Assembly: GCF_003112775.1 (NCBI RefSeq)
Contig: NZ_BFCH01000019.1
Span: 166,089 to 230,088 of the forward strand
Direction of reading: 5' to 3'
DNA length: 64,000 nucleotides
Origin: Mycobacterium montefiorense
Lineage (GTDB): Bacteria; Actinomycetota; Actinomycetes; Mycobacteriales; Mycobacteriaceae
In this document: positions 43,310 to 51,289 of the stretch, piece by piece
How positions within the stretch are numbered: the stretch's first letter is position 1
Layout: the number at the start of each line of letters is the position of its first letter
Made by a program: the position numbers and the translations under genes
Notes under the pieces: generated by a model
What the model was told of the DNA's origin: nothing
The model's input: the letters and a program-made list of their open reading frames with translations, nothing else
Databases searched by the model: none

Positions 43310-45199
43310 ATGGTCGTGCTGCACCGCGCCCGCCACATTTTGCTGATGGCCGGCGTGCTGCTCGCGCTGGTGGGCCTGACGCTGGCGGCCTGCACCGTCA
43401 GCCCGCCGCCGGCACCGCAGAGCACCGACACTCCGCACAACACGCCGCCGCCACCGCAGCGCATCACCCAGATCATCATGGGCATCGACTCGATCGGCGC
43501 CGGGTTCAACCCACATCTGCTGTCCGACTTGTCTCCGGTGAATGCGGCGATCAGTGCCCTGGTGTTGCCCAGCGCATTTCGGCCGGTGCCCGATCCCAAC
43601 ACAGCCACGGGTTCACGCTGGGAGCTGGACCCGACCCTGCTGGTGTCCGCCGAGGTGACCAACCAGAACCCGTTCACGGTGACCTACAAGATCCGGCCCG
43701 AGGCGCAGTGGACCGACAACGCGCCCATCGGTGCCGACGACTTCTGGTACCTGTGGCATCAAATGGTCACCCAACCTGGCGTGGTCGACCCGGCCGGCTA
43801 TGACCTGATCACCGGCGTGCAGTCGCTCGAGGGCGGCAAGCAGGCCGTCGTGACCTTCGCGCAGTCGTATCCGGCGTGGAAGGAACTGTTCAGCGATCTG
43901 CTGCCGGCGCACATCGTCAAGGATGTGCCGGGCGGCTTCGCCGCCGGATTGGTCAAGTCGCTGACGGTCACCGGCGGGCAATTCCGGGTGGAAAATATCG
44001 ACCCGCAGCGCGACGAGATCCTGATCGCCCGCAATGACCGGTATTGGGGGCCGCCCGCCAAGCCCGCCCTGATCCAGTTCCGTCGTGCCGGTGCGCCGGC
44101 GGCGCTTGCCGACTCGGTACGCAACGGCGATACCCAGGTGGCTCAGGTGCACGGTGGCTCGGCATCTTTCGCGCAGCTGTCGGCCATCCCCGAGGTGCGG
44201 ACCGCCCGGATCATGACGCCGCGGGTCATGCAGCTCACGCTGCGCGCCAACCAGCCCAAGCTCGCCGACACCGCGGTCCGCAAGGGGATTTTAGGATTGC
44301 TCGATGTCGACCTGCTCGCTGCGGTGGGCGCCGGCAGCGACAACACCATCTCGCTGGACCAGGCTCAGATCCGCGCCCCCAGCGACCCCGGCTACGAACC
44401 GACCGCGCCGCCGGCGATGACGAAACAGGCTGCGCTGGCGTTGTTTTCGGCAGCCGGGTATCAGGTTGAGAACAGCGCTCAGGTGCCCGAGTCGACGACC
44501 GTTGCGCCGACTACCGGGCCGCCGGAAGCAACTCGCGGCCGGATCAGCAAGGACGGCAAGCAGCTGTCGCTGGTGATCGGGGTGGCGTCCAACGACCCGA
44601 CCTCGGTGGCCGTGGCCAACACCGCCGCCGACCAGTTGCGCAACGTCGGCATCGCCGCGTCGGTGGCGGCACTGGATCCGGTCACGCTGTATCGCGACGC
44701 GTTGAACAACAACCAGGTGGACGCCATCGTCGGCTGGCATCAGGCCGGTGGAAACCTGGCGACGCTGCTGGCATCGCGCTATGGCTGCCCCGCCTTGGAG
44801 GCGACGACCGTACCGAGTGCCACTGCGCCGCCGACGACTACACCCGTCGCCTCGACCTCACCGGCCGCGCCGCCGGGCACCCCGGTGACGCCCACCCCGA
44901 CGGAGCCCAGTCGTCCGCCCGACCCCGGCGCGCTGGTGCAGGCGCCGTCGAACCTCACCGGGATCTGCGATCGCAGCATCCAATCCAACATCGATGCCGC
45001 TCTCAACGGCACCAAGAGCATCAACGACGTGATCACCGCGGTGGAACCGCGGCTGTGGAACATGTCGACGGTGTTGCCGATCCTGCAGGACACCACGATC
45101 GTCGGCGCGGGCCCGAGCGTGCAGAACGTCAGCCTCACGGGTGCGGTGCCGGTCGGCATCGTCGGCGACGCCGGTCAATGGGTGAAAACCGGGCCCTAG
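43310..45199 (+). CDS. lpqW: lipoprotein LpqW
   Basis: This 629-residue lipoprotein has a signal peptide and lipobox LTLAAC with the lipidated Cys at 28. The body is a solute-binding (OppA-like) fold: WELDPTLLVSAEV, YKIRPEAQWTDNAPI, RVENIDPQRDEILIARND. LpqW controls how PIM intermediates are divided between polar PIMs and lipoarabinomannan, acting upstream of PimE, which is also encoded here. I chose the ATG at 43310 because it gives a normal lipoprotein signal; the frame is open back to 43250. It directly follows typA. Confidence 0.9.
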   Translation: MVVLHRARHILLMAGVLLALVGLTLAACTVSPPPAPQSTDTPHNTPPPPQRITQIIMGIDSIGAGFNPHLLSDLSPVNAAISALVLPSAFRPVPDPNTATGSRWELDPTLLVSAEVTNQNPFTVTYKIRPEAQWTDNAPIGADDFWYLWHQMVTQPGVVDPAGYDLITGVQSLEGGKQAVVTFAQSYPAWKELFSDLLPAHIVKDVPGGFAAGLVKSLTVTGGQFRVENIDPQRDEILIARNDRYWGPPAKPALIQFRRAGAPAALADSVRNGDTQVAQVHGGSASFAQLSAIPEVRTARIMTPRVMQLTLRANQPKLADTAVRKGILGLLDVDLLAAVGAGSDNTISLDQAQIRAPSDPGYEPTAPPAMTKQAALALFSAAGYQVENSAQVPESTTVAPTTGPPEATRGRISKDGKQLSLVIGVASNDPTSVAVANTAADQLRNVGIAASVAALDPVTLYRDALNNNQVDAIVGWHQAGGNLATLLASRYGCPALEATTVPSATAPPTTTPVASTSPAAPPGTPVTPTPTEPSRPPDPGALVQAPSNLTGICDRSIQSNIDAALNGTKSINDVITAVEPRLWNMSTVLPILQDTTIVGAGPSVQNVSLTGAVPVGIVGDAGQWVKTGP

Positions 45200-45207
45200 C
45201 CGCGAGA

Positions 45208-45816
45208 TCAGTCGTCGCGGGACGCTCGCGGTGGGATCACGGTGTCGACGACCAGTGCCAGCTCGCGGCGATTCGGTGGTTCGCCGGTGAGCAGGAAGTG
45301 CTGGTTGATCAGGGCCGGGCCGATGCGCGCGGTCAGCGGGGTCAGCGTGGCCGGATCGATGTCGCCGGCCTCGACGGCGGCCTGCAGGATCGAATCGATG
45401 ATCTTCAGCCGGGGGCTCACCACGGCGTCGGCGAAGATGGCGCGCATCTCGGGTTCGTGCAGCAGTTGGTGGATGATGTCCAGACCGGGGAAACCGGTCT
45501 TGCCCGCCAAGACGTCGCGGTGCGCGGTGAACACCGTCAGCAGAGTTTCGCGCGCCGACCGCCCGGACCTTGGTTCGGGGAGCGACGGCAGCGCGAACAC
45601 CAGCGCGGCGTGCACCAGGTCGTGCTTGCTGCACCAGCGCCGGTATAGCGCGGCTTTGCCGGTTTGGGCGCGGGCCGCGATTCCTTCCATCGTCAGCCCG
45701 CCGTATCCGACCTGGGCCAGTTCGGCCAATGTGGCCTCGTAGAGCGCGCGTTCGAGCACCTCGCCGCGGCGGCGGCTGCGGATACCAGTCGGCGCTTCTT
45801 GAGTGGCTTGCGGCAT
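45208..45816 (-). CDS. TetR-family regulator (Rv1167c-like)
   Basis: This 202-residue regulator has a TetR helix-turn-helix at about residues 22-66 (RALYEATLAELAQVGYGGLT, GIAARAQTGKAALYRRW) and a C-terminal domain of the TetR_C type. The ATG at 45816 is used; longer frames run antisense through mshB. It is divergent from mshB with 93 bases between starts. In M. tuberculosis a PE/PPE pair separates the two; here they are adjacent, so it could regulate mshB. It is convergent with lpqW. Confidence 0.87.
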   Translation of the reverse strand: MPQATQEAPTGIRSRRRGEVLERALYEATLAELAQVGYGGLTMEGIAARAQTGKAALYRRWCSKHDLVHAALVFALPSLPEPRSGRSARETLLTVFTAHRDVLAGKTGFPGLDIIHQLLHEPEMRAIFADAVVSPRLKIIDSILQAAVEAGDIDPATLTPLTARIGPALINQHFLLTGEPPNRRELALVVDTVIPPRASRDD

Positions 45817-45909
45817 TTCTCGATAGTAGCCGTAGGCGTTCCTATTTGGTGCGCCTCGGTGCAACACAACGACCGAGATTACCGGTTCGGCTGCGGGTAG
45901 GGTGCGTCC

Positions 45910-46815
45910 ATGCCTGAGACTCCGCGGCTGTTGTTCGTCCACGCGCATCCCGACGACGAGAGCCTCAGCAACGGCGCGACGATCGCGTACTACGCCGCCC
46001 GTGGGGCGCAGGTGAGCGTTGTGACCTGCACTCTCGGCGAGGAGGGCGAGGTTATCGGGGACCGCTGGGCCGAGCTCGCGGTCGACCGCGCGGACCAGCT
46101 CGGCGGCTACCGGATCGGCGAACTGACCGCGGCATTGCGGGCGCTGGGCATCGGTGCGCCGATCTATCTCGGCGGAGCGGGACGCTGGCGCGACTCGGGC
46201 ATGGCGGGCACCGACAACAAGCGGCGCCGCGAACGATTCGTCGACGCCGACGAGCGCGAGGCCGTCGGGGAGCTGGTCGCCATCATGCGCGGGCTGCGCC
46301 CGCACGTCGTCGTGACCTACGACCCCAACGGCGGATACGGGCATCCCGACCACATCCGCGCCCACACCGTCACCACCGCCGCGGTCGAAGCGGCCGGGGG
46401 CGCCGACTACCCGGGCGAGCCGTGGACGGTGCCGAAGTTCTACTGGACGGTGCTCGCGGTCAACGCATTCCTGACCGGGTGGCACGCCCTGGACCGCGAC
46501 GATCTGCTGCCGGGGTGGACGATCCCGCCCCAAGAGGAATTCGACGTCGGGTATCCCGACGAGTCGATCGACGCCGTCGTGGCGACACCGCCGGATGCAC
46601 TGGCCGCCAAGGTAGCCGCGCTCGGCGCGCACGCCACGCAGGTGGTCGTCGGGCCGACCGGCCGAGCCTGTGCCCTGTCGAACAACATGGCGCTGCCGAT
46701 CCTTGGCGACGAGCATTACGTTCTGGTCGCCGGCTCCGCCGGGGATCGCGATGGGCGCGGTTGGGAGACCGATCTGCTCGCGGGACTAGATCTCGGCGGG
46801 TCCGCCGCGCGGTAG
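45910..46815 (+). CDS. mshB: mycothiol biosynthesis deacetylase MshB
   Basis: This 301-residue zinc amidase removes acetyl from GlcNAc-inositol in mycothiol synthesis. The zinc ligands are His13 and Asp16 in HAHPDDES and His148 in GGYGHPDH. Asp15 is the general base. The tail SNNMALPILGDEHYVL is typical. It corresponds to Rv1170. The start ATG at 45910 is clear. A 35-residue ORF and a membrane protein follow in the same direction. Confidence 0.95.
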   Translation: MPETPRLLFVHAHPDDESLSNGATIAYYAARGAQVSVVTCTLGEEGEVIGDRWAELAVDRADQLGGYRIGELTAALRALGIGAPIYLGGAGRWRDSGMAGTDNKRRRERFVDADEREAVGELVAIMRGLRPHVVVTYDPNGGYGHPDHIRAHTVTTAAVEAAGGADYPGEPWTVPKFYWTVLAVNAFLTGWHALDRDDLLPGWTIPPQEEFDVGYPDESIDAVVATPPDALAAKVAALGAHATQVVVGPTGRACALSNNMALPILGDEHYVLVAGSAGDRDGRGWETDLLAGLDLGGSAAR

Positions 46816-46848
46816 GCTGCGATGCAGGCAGCCACGGAAGGAATTCGT

Positions 46849-46956
46849 ATGGACCCCGACCTGGACCCTAACCTGCAGCATTGGCAGGATCGACTCGACA
46901 GCTTGCAGTGGGTTATCGGCTCCATCATGTCCAACATCGACAGCGTCCCGACCTGA
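46849..46956 (+). CDS. 35-residue small ORF between mshB and the Rv1171-like gene
   Basis: An ATG at 46849, preceded by GGAAGGA at 8 bases, opens a 35-residue frame: MDPDLDPNLQHWQDRLDSLQ, then a hydrophobic/helical end (VIGSIMSNIDSVPT). An upstream in-frame ATG at 46822 adds nine residues without a ribosome site. Its stop overlaps a CTG in the frame of the next gene (CTGA), suggesting coupling. The amphipathic character and good Shine-Dalgarno argue that it is translated. No domain is recognised. Confidence 0.55.
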   Translation: MDPDLDPNLQHWQDRLDSLQWVIGSIMSNIDSVPT

Positions 46957-46976
46957 CCGAAACCAAGCCACGCGCC

Positions 46977-47372
46977 GTGTCCATTGAGGATGGCGGCCCG
47001 ACGGACCCCGCTATCCGCGTCGTGGTGCTGGCGCTATTGGCCGTCGACGGGGTCCTATCCGCGTTAGCCGGGGCCCTGCTGCTGCCTGTCTATATCGGCA
47101 CCATTCCGTTTCCGATCAGCGGATTGATCAGTGGGCTGGTCAACGCCGCACTGGTCTGGGCAGCCAGCCGATGGACCCGCTCGGCGCGGGGGGCGGCGCT
47201 GCCGCTGTGGACGTGGCTGTTGACCGTGGCGGTGATCAGCATGGGCGGTCCCGCCGACGACGTGATTTTGGGAGGTAGTGGGCTGATGGCCTACGGCGCC
47301 CTGCTGCTGATCGTGCTCGGGGTGACACCGCCGGTGATCGTGATGTTCCGGCACGGCCACCACTACGGCTGA
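46977..47372 (+). CDS. four-helix membrane protein (Rv1171-like)
   Basis: This small integral membrane protein has about four helices (VVLALLAVDGVLSALAGALL, PISGLISGLVNAALVWAAS, LWTWLLTVAVISMGGP, YGALLLIVLGVTPPVIVMF) and a His-rich end (RHGHHYG). The GTG at 46977 gives 131 residues. The frame also stays open upstream through a CTG at 46953 that overlaps the stop of the small ORF; if used, it adds LTETKPRA. It lies in the mshB transcript. Function unknown. Confidence 0.75.
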   Translation: MSIEDGGPTDPAIRVVVLALLAVDGVLSALAGALLLPVYIGTIPFPISGLISGLVNAALVWAASRWTRSARGAALPLWTWLLTVAVISMGGPADDVILGGSGLMAYGALLLIVLGVTPPVIVMFRHGHHYG

Positions 47373-47463
47373 CAAGTACCGGCCTGGCGCTAATGTTGCG
47401 CATATGGCACCGGATATGGTTGCCGAAATTTAGATACTGGGACGCGCGGATGAAATTCGATCG

Positions 47464-50052
47464 TTGGGAAGTTACACCAAGGTGCCGCTGACTCCGGGCC
47501 AGGAGCCCACCGCTCTGGGAAATCCCGTTATTCCGCCGAAGGCCAGCGCGTCTGCGCTACGGCGGGTGTTGCGCCGGGCTCGTGACGGTGTCGCGCTGAA
47601 CGCCGGTGAGGCGGCCGTGGCGATGACTGCGCGCGGTGCTGACCTCGCCGACTTGTGCGCGAGCGCGGCGCGGGTGCGCGACGCGGGGCTGGAATCAGCG
47701 GGCCGGCGCGGCGTAGACGGCCGGCTGCCGATCACGTATTCGCGCAAGGTATTCATCCCCGTCACTCATCTTTGCCGGGACAGCTGCCACTACTGCACGT
47801 TCGTCACCGTGCCGGGCAAACTTCGCGCCCAGGGCGCCGGCATGTATCTGGAGCCCGACGAGATCCTCGACATTGCCCGGCGTGGCGGCGAACTAGGTTG
47901 CAAGGAAGCGCTATTCACTCTCGGCGACCGCCCGGAGGACCGCTGGCCGCAGGCTCGCGAATGGCTCGGTGAACGCGGCTACGACTCGACGCTGTCCTAT
48001 GTGCGCGCGATGGCGATCCGCGTGCTGGAGGAAACCGGGCTGTTGCCGCACCTGAATCCGGGCGTGATGAGCTGGTCGGAGATGTCGCTGCTCAAGCCGG
48101 TGGCGCCGTCGATGGGCATGATGCTCGAGACGACGTCGCGGCGGCTCTTCGAGACGAAAGGGCTTGCGCACTACGGCAGCCCGGACAAAGACCCTGCGGT
48201 GCGGCTGCGCGCGCTTACCGATGCGGGACGGCTGTCGATTCCGTTCACCACCGGCCTGCTGGTCGGCATCGGGGAGACGCTGGACGAGCGGGCCGATACG
48301 TTGCATGCGATTCGCAAGTCGCACAAGGAATTCGGTCATGTTCAAGAAGTCATCGTGCAGAATTTCCGGGCCAAGCAACACACCGCTATGGCGGGTGTCC
48401 CCGATACCGGCATCGAGGACTACCTGGCGACTATCGCGGTAGCGCGGTTAGTGCTCGGTCCCGGCATGCGTATCCAGGCACCGCCCAATCTGGTGTCCCG
48501 CGAGGAGTGCCTGGCGCTGGTCGCCGCCGGAGTCGACGACTGGGGCGGGGTGTCACCTCTGACGCCCGACCACGTCAACCCCGAACGGCCCTGGCCCGCT
48601 CTGGACGAGCTGGCCGCCGTGACCGCCGAGGCGGGATTCGACTTGGTGCAGCGATTGACCGCGCAGCCCAAGTACGTCCAGGCGGGTGCCGCGTGGATCG
48701 ATCCGCGGGTGCGGGGACATGTTGTGGCGCTGGCTGATCCGGAGACCGGCCTGGCTCGCGACGTCAACCCCACCGGGATGCCCTGGCAGGAACCCGACGA
48801 AGCACAGTCGACCGGACGGGTCGATCTCAATGCGGCGATCGATACCGAGGGCCGCAACAGCGAGGCGCGCAGCGATCTCGACAGTGCGTTCGGTGATTGG
48901 GAATCGATCCGCGCGCGGGTGCACGAGCTGGCTGCCAACGCCCCCGAGCGTATCGACACCGACGTGCTCGCCGCGCTGCGCTCGGCCGAGCGCGACCCCG
49001 CCGGCTGCACCGACGACGAGTACCTGGCCCTGGCTACAGCGGATGGCCCAGCGCTGGAAGCGGTTGCCGCGCTGGCAGATTCGCTGCGCCGCGACACAGT
49101 CGGCGACGACGTGACGTTCGTAGTGAACCGCAACATCAACTTCACCAACATCTGCTACACCGGGTGCCGGTTCTGTGCTTTCGCGCAGCGCAAGGGCGAT
49201 GCCGACGCGTATTCGCTGTCCGCACAGGAGGTGGCCGACCGCGCCTGGGAGGCGCACGTCGAAGGTGCGACCGAGGTGTGCATGCAGGGCGGGATCGACC
49301 CCGAGCTGCCCGTCACCGGCTACGCCGACCTGGTCCGCGCCGTCAAGGCCCGGGTCCCGTCGATGCACGTGCACGCCTTTTCCCCGATGGAGATCGCCAA
49401 CGGCGTGACCAAGAGTGGGTTGAGCGTTCGCGAGTGGCTGATCAGCCTGCGCGAGGCCGGGCTGGGAACCATCCCGGGCACCGCCGCCGAGATCCTCGAC
49501 GACGAAGTGCGCTGGGTGCTCACCAAAGGCAAGTTGCCCACCTCGATGTGGATCGACATCGTGTCCACCGCGCACGAGGTGGGCCTGCGGTCGTCGTCGA
49601 CGATGATGTACGGACACGTCGACAGCCCACGGCACTGGGTCGGCCACCTCAATGTGCTGCGCGAAATTCAGGACCGCACCGGTGGCTTCACCGAATTCGT
49701 GCCACTACCGTTCGTGCATCAAAGCTCACCGTTGTATCTGGCCGGTGCGGCCCGCCCGGGCCCCACCCACCGCGACAATCGGGCGGTGCACGCGTTGGCG
49801 CGAATCATGTTGCACGGCCGCATCTCTTCGATTCAGACCAGCTGGGTCAAGCTCGGAACCGAGCGCACCCAGGTGATGCTCAACGGCGGCGCCAACGACC
49901 TGGGCGGCACGCTGATGGAGGAAACCATCTCTCGGATGGCCGGCTCCGAACACGGGTCGGCGAAGACGGTGGCGGAGTTGGCCGCTATCGCCGAAGGGAT
50001 CGGTCGCCCGGCGCGCCAGCGCACCACCGACTACAGCCCACTGGCTGCATAG
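47464..50052 (+). CDS. fbiC: F420 biosynthesis bifunctional radical SAM protein FbiC (FO synthase)
   Basis: This 862-residue enzyme makes the deazaflavin FO from tyrosine and a ribityl-pyrimidine, fusing CofG- and CofH-type radical SAM halves. Iron-sulfur ligands are Cys104, 108 and 111 in LCRDSCHYCTF and a second set in ICYTGCRFCAF near residue 560. The start is read as TTG at 47464; length agrees with Rv1173. A PE gene next to it in M. tuberculosis is missing here: only 91 bases separate it from the preceding gene. It supplies F420 for the LLM-class and Rv1155-like enzymes in this window. Confidence 0.95.
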   Translation: MGSYTKVPLTPGQEPTALGNPVIPPKASASALRRVLRRARDGVALNAGEAAVAMTARGADLADLCASAARVRDAGLESAGRRGVDGRLPITYSRKVFIPVTHLCRDSCHYCTFVTVPGKLRAQGAGMYLEPDEILDIARRGGELGCKEALFTLGDRPEDRWPQAREWLGERGYDSTLSYVRAMAIRVLEETGLLPHLNPGVMSWSEMSLLKPVAPSMGMMLETTSRRLFETKGLAHYGSPDKDPAVRLRALTDAGRLSIPFTTGLLVGIGETLDERADTLHAIRKSHKEFGHVQEVIVQNFRAKQHTAMAGVPDTGIEDYLATIAVARLVLGPGMRIQAPPNLVSREECLALVAAGVDDWGGVSPLTPDHVNPERPWPALDELAAVTAEAGFDLVQRLTAQPKYVQAGAAWIDPRVRGHVVALADPETGLARDVNPTGMPWQEPDEAQSTGRVDLNAAIDTEGRNSEARSDLDSAFGDWESIRARVHELAANAPERIDTDVLAALRSAERDPAGCTDDEYLALATADGPALEAVAALADSLRRDTVGDDVTFVVNRNINFTNICYTGCRFCAFAQRKGDADAYSLSAQEVADRAWEAHVEGATEVCMQGGIDPELPVTGYADLVRAVKARVPSMHVHAFSPMEIANGVTKSGLSVREWLISLREAGLGTIPGTAAEILDDEVRWVLTKGKLPTSMWIDIVSTAHEVGLRSSSTMMYGHVDSPRHWVGHLNVLREIQDRTGGFTEFVPLPFVHQSSPLYLAGAARPGPTHRDNRAVHALARIMLHGRISSIQTSWVKLGTERTQVMLNGGANDLGGTLMEETISRMAGSEHGSAKTVAELAAIAEGIGRPARQRTTDYSPLAA

Positions 50053-50132
50053 CTGTTGACGCCTCTCAGTGGCGAATTCGTAGCCGCGCCGACCGGAGAA
50101 CGCTGGGCCGACTGCGGCTACTGCTCAAGGAT

Positions 50133-50158
50133 TACTGAGCCAGCGGTTGGGCTCAGTA
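50133..50158. terminator. hairpin between fbiC and the secreted antigen-like gene
   Basis: A perfect 9-bp stem (TACTGAGCC / GGCTCAGTA) with an 8-base loop lies about 80 bases after fbiC. The right arm overlaps the last codons of the convergent gene. It has no T-run; it could be a shared terminator. Confidence 0.4.
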
Positions 50159-50488
50159 GTTGTTACAGACGACCGCGACTTGCTGGATCGTGTTGAAGTA
50201 CTTCGCGGCGGCCGGCATGCCCTGGATCTGCGCAGCCATCTGCTGGCGCTTGGGCGGCGGAGCGGCGAGGAACTGCCGGATGTAGTTCTGCGCGAACGGC
50301 GAACTGTTCAATTCCTGGGCGGTCGCCGGATCGTTGGCGTTGAGTGCCGCCATCACCTGCGGATAGCTGCAGGTTGTGTTGATGATCGGATCCAGCGGGT
50401 CTGCCGAAGCAACCCCCGCCGCGGCGCTCAACGCCACTGCCGCACCACCGACCGCGGCTGCCAGTTTGCTTAACGACAGCGTCATCAT
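50153..50488 (-). CDS. TB8.4-like low-molecular-weight secreted protein (hemophore-like)
   Basis: This 111-residue exported protein has a signal peptide (LSLSKLAAAVGGAAVALSAA, cleavage at ASA-DP) and a mature part with a Cys pair (INTTCSYPQV, VAVVCNNY), as in Rv1174c (TB8.4) and the mycobacterial hemophore-like family. TB8.4 is a known T-cell antigen. The ATG at 50488 or the next ATG at 50485 is the natural start. A perfect 30-bp duplication adds a second ribosome site and start pair at 50515-50518, which would add ten residues before the signal peptide. Confidence 0.85.
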   Translation of the reverse strand: MMTLSLSKLAAAVGGAAVALSAAAGVASADPLDPIINTTCSYPQVMAALNANDPATAQELNSSPFAQNYIRQFLAAPPPKRQQMAAQIQGMPAAAKYFNTIQQVAVVCNNY

Positions 50489-50540
50489 GCTTGGACACCT
50501 TCCCCGGATTGTCATCATGCTTGGACACCTTCCCCGGATT
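50481..50540. repeat. perfect 30-bp tandem duplication spanning a start codon and ribosome site
   Basis: Positions 50481-50510 and 50511-50540 are identical. Each copy holds, on the minus strand, a GGGGAAGG ribosome site and a double ATG of the TB8.4-like gene. Being 30 bases, the copies stay in frame, so initiation at either one reads the same protein. Confidence 0.95.
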
Positions 50541-50953
50541 TACAAAGCCAACGACGGCTATCTGATCTGCCCTAATGGCTGCCGTCTCGGACGAGGCTAC
50601 CAGCCGCTGCGGGCGTTCTTTTGTTTCACGTTTATTCGTAGCCCCGGCCCCGAACGTAACTATCCACAGGATCAACGCCGGGGTGACGTTGGTCACACGG
50701 CGGAAATCGTCTGGGTGATTACTGCTCGCCGATCTCGTCGCCGCGTTCGAATAGTCGATGCGGCGACCTGCACGGCTGCGAGACTGCCCGTATGGAAACT
50801 CGGCAATCATCGTGGCGTGCCAACTGGTTGACGTGTATGTGCAACGTCTAGTATCAGTAACCGAAAGCTTTGCTTTGGCGGCCGGATGCGTCGCGGCGAA
50901 GTTAACAGCAGCCCACACGAGCACTACATCGAGTAAACGTTGAGGAGTCGTCC
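50541..50953 (+). promoter_or_regulatory. intergenic region between the secreted protein gene and fdxC
   Basis: This gap of 413 bases has no convincing gene. In M. tuberculosis fadH and a PadR-like gene lie here. It is lower in GC than the flanks. TTGACG at 50828-50833 with TAGTAT or TATCAG about 15-18 bases later is a weak promoter candidate for fdxC, whose GTG at 50954 is preceded by GAGGAG. The divergent promoter of the secreted protein gene must also lie here. Confidence 0.35.
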
Positions 50954-51280
50954 GTGACGTACACGATCGCCGAACCCTGCGTCGACATCAAAGACAAGGC
51001 GTGTATTGAAGAATGCCCCGTCGACTGCATTTATGAGGGCGCTCGGATGCTTTTCATCCACCCCGACGAGTGCGTGGACTGTGGGGCCTGCGAGCCGGTC
51101 TGCCCCGTCGAGGCGATCTATTACGAAGACGACGTGCCCGAACAGTGGAGCCAATACACACAGATCAACGCCGACTTCTTCGTTGAGCTGGGTTCGCCCG
51201 GTGGTGCGGCCAAGGTCGGGATGACCGAGAATGACCCGCAAGCGGTCAAGGATCTGCCGCCGCAGGGCGAAGGAGACTAG
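50954..51280 (+). CDS. fdxC: 7Fe ferredoxin FdxC
   Basis: This 108-residue electron carrier has Cys motifs of the [3Fe-4S][4Fe-4S] type: CVDIKDKACIEECPVDCIY and CVDCGACEPVCPVEAIYYE. It corresponds to Rv1177 and is conserved in actinobacteria. The GTG at 50954 has a GAGGAG ribosome site. dapC follows 9 bases downstream. Partner enzymes are not evident here; P450s and sulfite or nitrite reductases are typical. Confidence 0.94.
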   Translation: MTYTIAEPCVDIKDKACIEECPVDCIYEGARMLFIHPDECVDCGACEPVCPVEAIYYEDDVPEQWSQYTQINADFFVELGSPGGAAKVGMTENDPQAVKDLPPQGEGD

Positions 51281-51289
51281 GGGGAACCA

